A DNA stretch of 64,000 bases from Chitinophagaceae bacterium (GTDB taxonomy: Bacteria; Bacteroidota; Bacteroidia; Chitinophagales; Chitinophagaceae). The notes below the pieces were generated by a model. That model did no database searches and was not told the DNA's origin. It was given only the letters and a program-made list of their open reading frames with translations. Below are positions 59,535 to 64,000 of this stretch, piece after piece (position 1 is the stretch's first letter; each line of letters starts with the position of its first letter). The stretch covers positions 104,365-168,364 of the forward strand of contig JAFKGQ010000020.1 in the NCBI GenBank assembly GCA_017307755.1. Direction: 5' to 3'. The translations under genes and the position numbers were made by a program.

Positions 59535-62500
59535 ATGAAAAGGAACTTTATACTTTCGTTCATTTTTCTGTCAGCATTTATTGCTGCTCATCCACAGCAG
59601 CAAAATGGGAGTCGGATCGATCTATTACAAAAGATCATTCCTCCCTCTCCAACTGCAGCAGCACTGGGTAAATACGGTGATATTCCTGTTGGCCTTTACA
59701 CGGGTACTCCTCAAATCGGCATTCCCCTCTATACATTAAAAGAGGGTGATATTCAGGTTCCTATATCGTTGAGCTACTATACCGGAGGAGTGAAAGTAAG
59801 CGAGATTGCCTCTAACGTTGGCCTTCAATGGTCGTTGAATGCCGGAGGGGTAATAACCCGGAGTGTAAGAGGCTTTCCTGATGATGGATCAAAAGGCTAT
59901 TTTGACCGTGATGTTAATATTGCTCCGCTTACCATACCAATAAGTTCTACAATGTCAGATTCCCAGTACCTTTCTTTGGAAATTCTGGCGTATAATAGGG
60001 TAGATGTTGAACCTGACCTGTTTGTTTACAATTTTAACGGCCGTTCCGGAAAGTTCTTTTTTGACCATAATAAGAATATTCACATGGTCAGTCCGGAGGA
60101 CTTAAAAATAGAAGTGAATAATGTACTTTCTTCTTGGAAAATCACGGATGAAGCAGGCACGCAGTATACTTTTTCTGCTATTGAAACTACCACTTCCAGC
60201 AATATATCTGACCCCAACGATGTGCCGCAAAGTTTTACTTCCAGCTGGTACCTCACGAATATCACTTCCAAGAACGGCAGACAGGTGAATTTTTATTATA
60301 CACCCCATTATATAGTGCAGGGACAACTGGCTACGGAAACAGATTATTATTCCACCAGTCCCCAGGTAATAAATGATGATTGTTATACCTGTCCGCTCCG
60401 AAACGGTATATCTAACATGAGGACTTATTTAAAGCAGGATATTTTCTCTGTCCGGCTTGCATCCATTCAATCTGCGTCCGCCTCGATTAATTTTATATCA
60501 GCCGACTCCGCCAGAAAAGATTTGGCAGGAGATAGCGCCATTGAAAGGATCAATGTATGGTCCAATGAAACCCATCGATATATAAAGAAATTTCACCTGA
60601 CATATGATTATTTTCAAGGCAATGGACAGTACAGCTATCACAATCCCTGGATACTTGACCAGACTGCTCAAAACAGGCGAATTAAATTAGTAAGTGTCGA
60701 GGAAATATCTTCGGATTCTACACAGATGGTGATGCCGCTAGTACATCGTTTTTTATATGACGAGTCGCCATTGCCGCCTACAAACTCCTTTGCACAGGAT
60801 CATTGGGGGTTTTATAATGGAGCAGATGGAAATACTACCATGCTGCCTAAAACGTCTAATCTTCCTTACGGTATAGCTTGGGGAAATAGGAATAGTAATG
60901 GGGCCTATTCCTCGGCAGGTACGCTGAACAAGATTATCTATCCGACAGGCGGAAGCACCTCGTTTATGTATGAACCAAACACAAACTATACGCAGCAAAC
61001 GACCCGTAGCGATTTAGTCCAGGAGGTATATTCAGTAAATCAGCCGGGTGGAACAGAAACCTCACAGAGTTTTTTAATTGAAGAAGCGCAGGACTGTGTA
61101 TTTACCTATGATATTGTTTTAGGCAATTACCCGCTGGGGGATATCAGTCCGCAGTTGATCATTAAAGACGCCGCCAATCATGTAATAGTAAATCAGACGC
61201 TCAGTAATGGAAACCTTACCATTATCCGTCGTCTGGTTCCGCAAACCTATACTATGACCCTTATAAGCCCCGATATGCCTACTTCCTACCTTCATTTTCG
61301 CGTGGATTATAAATCGGGACCTATCACGCAGTACGTAACACAGGCAGTAGGGGGTATCCGGATAAAGCAACTAACCGATTCGTCAGGGGGCGTGTCTATC
61401 GTTAAAAAATTTATATACCCTATACATTCCATTTTAATAGGACCTCAATCCAATGACGATTATTTATTTGACAACAAGGTAAGAGCGCCGTTCATTTGTG
61501 ACAATTCACAGAACCCCGCCACCCAACCAGAAATGGAATATAAGTGTACTTATTATGGCAGATCATCTGCCTGCCATTCGTCCATGGGTAGTATTTCCGG
61601 GGGGCATATTGCCTATGATACGGTGACTGTGCTCTACGGGGCCAATGGTGAAAACGGAAAGAGTATACACCTATTTAATTTCGAATATCCGCTTGGTGGG
61701 GTAGGGTTTCCTTACCCACCTGCCATGAACTATGAGGACAGGAATGGATTGGAATTAATGGCAAGAGACTATAATGCTGCCGGTGTACTATTGAAAGAAA
61801 CTGCCAATACCTATGCCTTTGATGAAAAATATAGAGAATCATCTGTAAAAGCCGGTTTTTTGTATGACGATCCTCAATCGGATGCCCATCTAAATGGTAA
61901 TGGTAGATATCATGATATAATAACCTATACACCATTTCAGGTCCTGTCGGAAAACGCTAAAAAAACATCTGCCACGGAAAAATTATTCAGCCAGGATGGC
62001 TCCGGCTCTTTGTCCGGGCTGACCAAATATTACTATGATAATGGCGCCTACATACAACCTACCAGACAACAGCGTCTCGATAGTAAAGGCGACACCCTAA
62101 CAGAATATACACGTTACCCGTTGGACTACATTGTAACGAGTGCTGCCACGGGCCCCTCTCTGGCAATTTACAATTTACAACAAAAGCATCTGGTTACTGC
62201 CCCTGTCGAGAAATACACTGTCAAAAAATTCCCTTCAGGCGTCGAATATGTCATATCCGGCACGTTCATCACTTATAAACAAGATAGATTATTACCTGAA
62301 AAAATTTATACCCTTGATATTTCTCAACCAATCCCACTGGGCCTGTTTTCACCCAGCAACATCGATGGTGCAAATAACCTGCAAAAGGACAGTCGTTATG
62401 TTGAAAGAATAAATTTCCAACAGTACGATGTATATGGTAATCTTCTTTCTCAGTTCAAAACCGGCGATTTACAGCAAAGCTATCTATGGGACTACCAATA

Positions 62501-64000
62501 TAACTATCCCATAGCAGAGGTCATGAATGCGGATACCGGCTCTATTGCCTATAGCAGCTTTGAATCGAATGGCAGCGGCCGTTGGGATATTGCTTCGACC
62601 CTTCGGGATACCCTAAATGCTGTCACTGGCATGAAATGTTATAACCTTGTTAACGGGGCTTGCTCCCGGTCCGGACTCGCTAGTGCAAATAGCTATATTG
62701 TCTCTTATTGGAGCAAAACAAAAAGCAACTTTTCTGTGACGGGCAGTATGTCGCTAAAACAGGGCAAGACGATTAATGGCTGGACCTATTTCGAACACCG
62801 GGTAACGGGCGTCACGTTAGTGACTATTTCCGGGGTTGGCCAAATAGACGAACTTCGCTTATATCCTGCCAATGCCCAGATGACCACCTATACCTATCAG
62901 CCCTTGGTAGGCATGACCAGCCAGTGCGATGTCGCCAGTAAGATCATTTATTACGAGTACGATGGCCTGCAACGCCTGCTGCGTATCCGGGACATGGATG
63001 GCAACATCGTCAAGCAATACGAATACCAGTACCAGGCTGCTATCAGCTGCGGCAGTAATTGTTCTATTTTGGCCATGACCACCCTGGCGGGTACGGGTAC
63101 CATCGGCTATCCGGTGGGTGTCTTTAATGCCAACGGCAAACTGCTGGGTAATGCAACCAACCAGTCACAATATATCAGCCTGTGGAATGCCGACACCGCC
63201 AATGCCCATCGGGGAACATTGGCAGCCGGAGCCGACCCGCTGCATTTCCAGTTCACACTCATTCCGGGTAAAACGATCCCTTCCATTACAGGCTGCCGGT
63301 ATTTTCAGATAGATATTGCCTGGAGCAATATCAACGCCATCCGCAGTTGCAACGGGACTTATGTTGACTTCGGAGATGGCACCGGGATGCGCCTTGCCCC
63401 GAAAGTTACCGACAGCCTGGCAGTGCTGGCGCCTAATACCACTCAGTCGCAGGCGGCGCATCCCGAATGGAATGGCTATACCTGGTATTATGTACATACC
63501 TATCCGGACAACAGCCTGAAGACGCTGACATTCTATCACAATGATCTTTCGGAGATATCCGGACTCGACAATAATGGTTCCCCTGCCACTAGTCTCCCCC
63601 ATGTGCGGAACCTGCGGGGCAATCTGCCACAATATACTGACAACCTGGGGGGCAGCTGCTACCAGGACAGCTCCATATCCACGGTGGCGGGTATCACCAA
63701 CTGGAGTACGATCCATTCCATCAAATCCTGGGGTCATGGGTCCGGCGACGCGGGTGTAACACCCTCTTTGCATCTGGGTTACCCGCAGGATTTTATGGCC
63801 GGCAACAGGGACCTGGAAGCCATCGGACTTTGTTACCCCAATTATATTGGCTGTTTTGATTCCACCTTTAGGATCAGCCGGCTAAAAAGCGATTGGAATA
63901 CCTACTTCACGCATCTGAAGAGTTTTTTTATCAGCGATGCCCATTGGAACAGGGAGGACCTCAGTGGATTAAAAGAGCTGAACTCAATATTTATCCTTCC
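59535..64000 (+). CDS. RHS-like secreted protein with PKD domain (3' end outside window)
   Basis: The ATG at 59535 opens a frame of at least 1488 residues with no stop before the window end. A signal peptide (ILSFIFLSAFIAAHPQQ) is followed by an opening typical of Bacteroidota RHS proteins (SPTAAALGKYGDIPVGLYTGTP, then ISLSYYTGGVKVSEIASNVGLQWSLNAGG quoted in part). YD/RHS-type segments appear later (KIIYYEYDGLQRLLRIRDMDGNIVKQYEYQYQ quoted from YYEYDGLQRLLRIRDMDGN), then a PKD-like region (TYVDFGDGTGMRLA, YYVHTYPDNS). The end of the visible part looks like a leucine-rich or lamina-like stretch. Such proteins form a shell that can carry a C-terminal effector, but the C-terminus is beyond the window, so toxicity is unproven. 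It lies ten bases after the partner gene. Confidence 0.88.
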   Translation, partial: MKRNFILSFIFLSAFIAAHPQQQNGSRIDLLQKIIPPSPTAAALGKYGDIPVGLYTGTPQIGIPLYTLKEGDIQVPISLSYYTGGVKVSEIASNVGLQWSLNAGGVITRSVRGFPDDGSKGYFDRDVNIAPLTIPISSTMSDSQYLSLEILAYNRVDVEPDLFVYNFNGRSGKFFFDHNKNIHMVSPEDLKIEVNNVLSSWKITDEAGTQYTFSAIETTTSSNISDPNDVPQSFTSSWYLTNITSKNGRQVNFYYTPHYIVQGQLATETDYYSTSPQVINDDCYTCPLRNGISNMRTYLKQDIFSVRLASIQSASASINFISADSARKDLAGDSAIERINVWSNETHRYIKKFHLTYDYFQGNGQYSYHNPWILDQTAQNRRIKLVSVEEISSDSTQMVMPLVHRFLYDESPLPPTNSFAQDHWGFYNGADGNTTMLPKTSNLPYGIAWGNRNSNGAYSSAGTLNKIIYPTGGSTSFMYEPNTNYTQQTTRSDLVQEVYSVNQPGGTETSQSFLIEEAQDCVFTYDIVLGNYPLGDISPQLIIKDAANHVIVNQTLSNGNLTIIRRLVPQTYTMTLISPDMPTSYLHFRVDYKSGPITQYVTQAVGGIRIKQLTDSSGGVSIVKKFIYPIHSILIGPQSNDDYLFDNKVRAPFICDNSQNPATQPEMEYKCTYYGRSSACHSSMGSISGGHIAYDTVTVLYGANGENGKSIHLFNFEYPLGGVGFPYPPAMNYEDRNGLELMARDYNAAGVLLKETANTYAFDEKYRESSVKAGFLYDDPQSDAHLNGNGRYHDIITYTPFQVLSENAKKTSATEKLFSQDGSGSLSGLTKYYYDNGAYIQPTRQQRLDSKGDTLTEYTRYPLDYIVTSAATGPSLAIYNLQQKHLVTAPVEKYTVKKFPSGVEYVISGTFITYKQDRLLPEKIYTLDISQPIPLGLFSPSNIDGANNLQKDSRYVERINFQQYDVYGNLLSQFKTGDLQQSYLWDYQYNYPIAEVMNADTGSIAYSSFESNGSGRWDIASTLRDTLNAVTGMKCYNLVNGACSRSGLASANSYIVSYWSKTKSNFSVTGSMSLKQGKTINGWTYFEHRVTGVTLVTISGVGQIDELRLYPANAQMTTYTYQPLVGMTSQCDVASKIIYYEYDGLQRLLRIRDMDGNIVKQYEYQYQAAISCGSNCSILAMTTLAGTGTIGYPVGVFNANGKLLGNATNQSQYISLWNADTANAHRGTLAAGADPLHFQFTLIPGKTIPSITGCRYFQIDIAWSNINAIRSCNGTYVDFGDGTGMRLAPKVTDSLAVLAPNTTQSQAAHPEWNGYTWYYVHTYPDNSLKTLTFYHNDLSEISGLDNNGSPATSLPHVRNLRGNLPQYTDNLGGSCYQDSSISTVAGITNWSTIHSIKSWGHGSGDAGVTPSLHLGYPQDFMAGNRDLEAIGLCYPNYIGCFDSTFRISRLKSDWNTYFTHLKSFFISDAHWNREDLSGLKELNSIFIL

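Noticed and set aside
1..64000. tRNA, rRNA or CRISPR array
   Set aside because: Gaps between genes are short and none showed cloverleaf arms, conserved rRNA stretches or regularly spaced repeats.

Overview
The window reads as chromosomal DNA of a Bacteroidota bacterium, most likely of the Chitinophagaceae. The evidence is a FecI/FecR/TonB-receptor/DUF4249 operon, an AraC regulator with a DUF6597-type N-terminus, RHS-like secreted proteins without classical Gram-negative partners, and promoter-like elements of the form TTTG-N19/20-TAnnTTTG in place of sigma70 -35/-10 boxes. The placement is inferred from gene families, not from a marker gene. I found about 54 protein-coding genes, tightly packed, several overlapping by 1-30 bases. 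I saw no rRNA, tRNA, CRISPR array, complete insertion sequence or prophage.

Layout. 1-4.3 kb: tail of an OmpA-like protein, a 7TMR-DISM hybrid histidine kinase and three small or secreted proteins. 4.3-8.0 kb (minus): an apparent operon of a CPA1 Na+/H+ antiporter, an AraC regulator and a TetX-like flavin monooxygenase. 8.0-9.7 kb: a META-domain lipoprotein and three small genes of unknown role around a hairpin-rich spacer. 9.7-16.4 kb (minus): a cytoplasmic M48 metallopeptidase and a 1825-residue protein with a kinase C-lobe-like part, DUF4011, SF1 helicase, Vsr-like nuclease fold and WGR domain. This pair is the best candidate for an undescribed system. 16.5-18.8 kb: PcrA/UvrD, divergent from that pair. 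19-20.3 kb: two tandem REP-transposase-like proteins, one without the HUH histidines.

20.3-26.8 kb: ArsC-like protein, ECF sigma factor with a membrane partner, SnoaL-like protein, GH25 lysozyme, radical SAM/SPASM protein, DinB, MarR and a GHL10 hydrolase. 26.8-31.1 kb: DegT aminotransferase, OafA-type acyltransferase and LtaS-like transferase, probably acting on the cell envelope. 31.1-36.2 kb: RpoN, a PAP2-like membrane protein, a YkuD_2 L,D-transpeptidase and a MATE exporter. 36.5-41.7 kb: a cell-surface signalling uptake operon (ECF sigma, FecR, STN-containing TonB receptor, DUF4249 lipoprotein). 41.8-45 kb: glycosyltransferase, polysaccharide deacetylase and a PAS histidine kinase. 45-50.4 kb: a giant AsmA-like protein, a double thioredoxin-fold protein and a Tat-exported TIM-barrel protein.

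50.5-57.8 kb: RhuM, a class I amidotransferase, a MocR regulator divergent from a cupin and a DHDPS-family aldolase, a damaged-looking protoglobin, a TolB-like propeller protein and a group II truncated haemoglobin. 58-64 kb: a secreted coiled-coil/beta-barrel protein followed by a large RHS-like, PKD-containing secreted protein cut by the window end. All family assignments come from reading motifs by eye; no database search was run.
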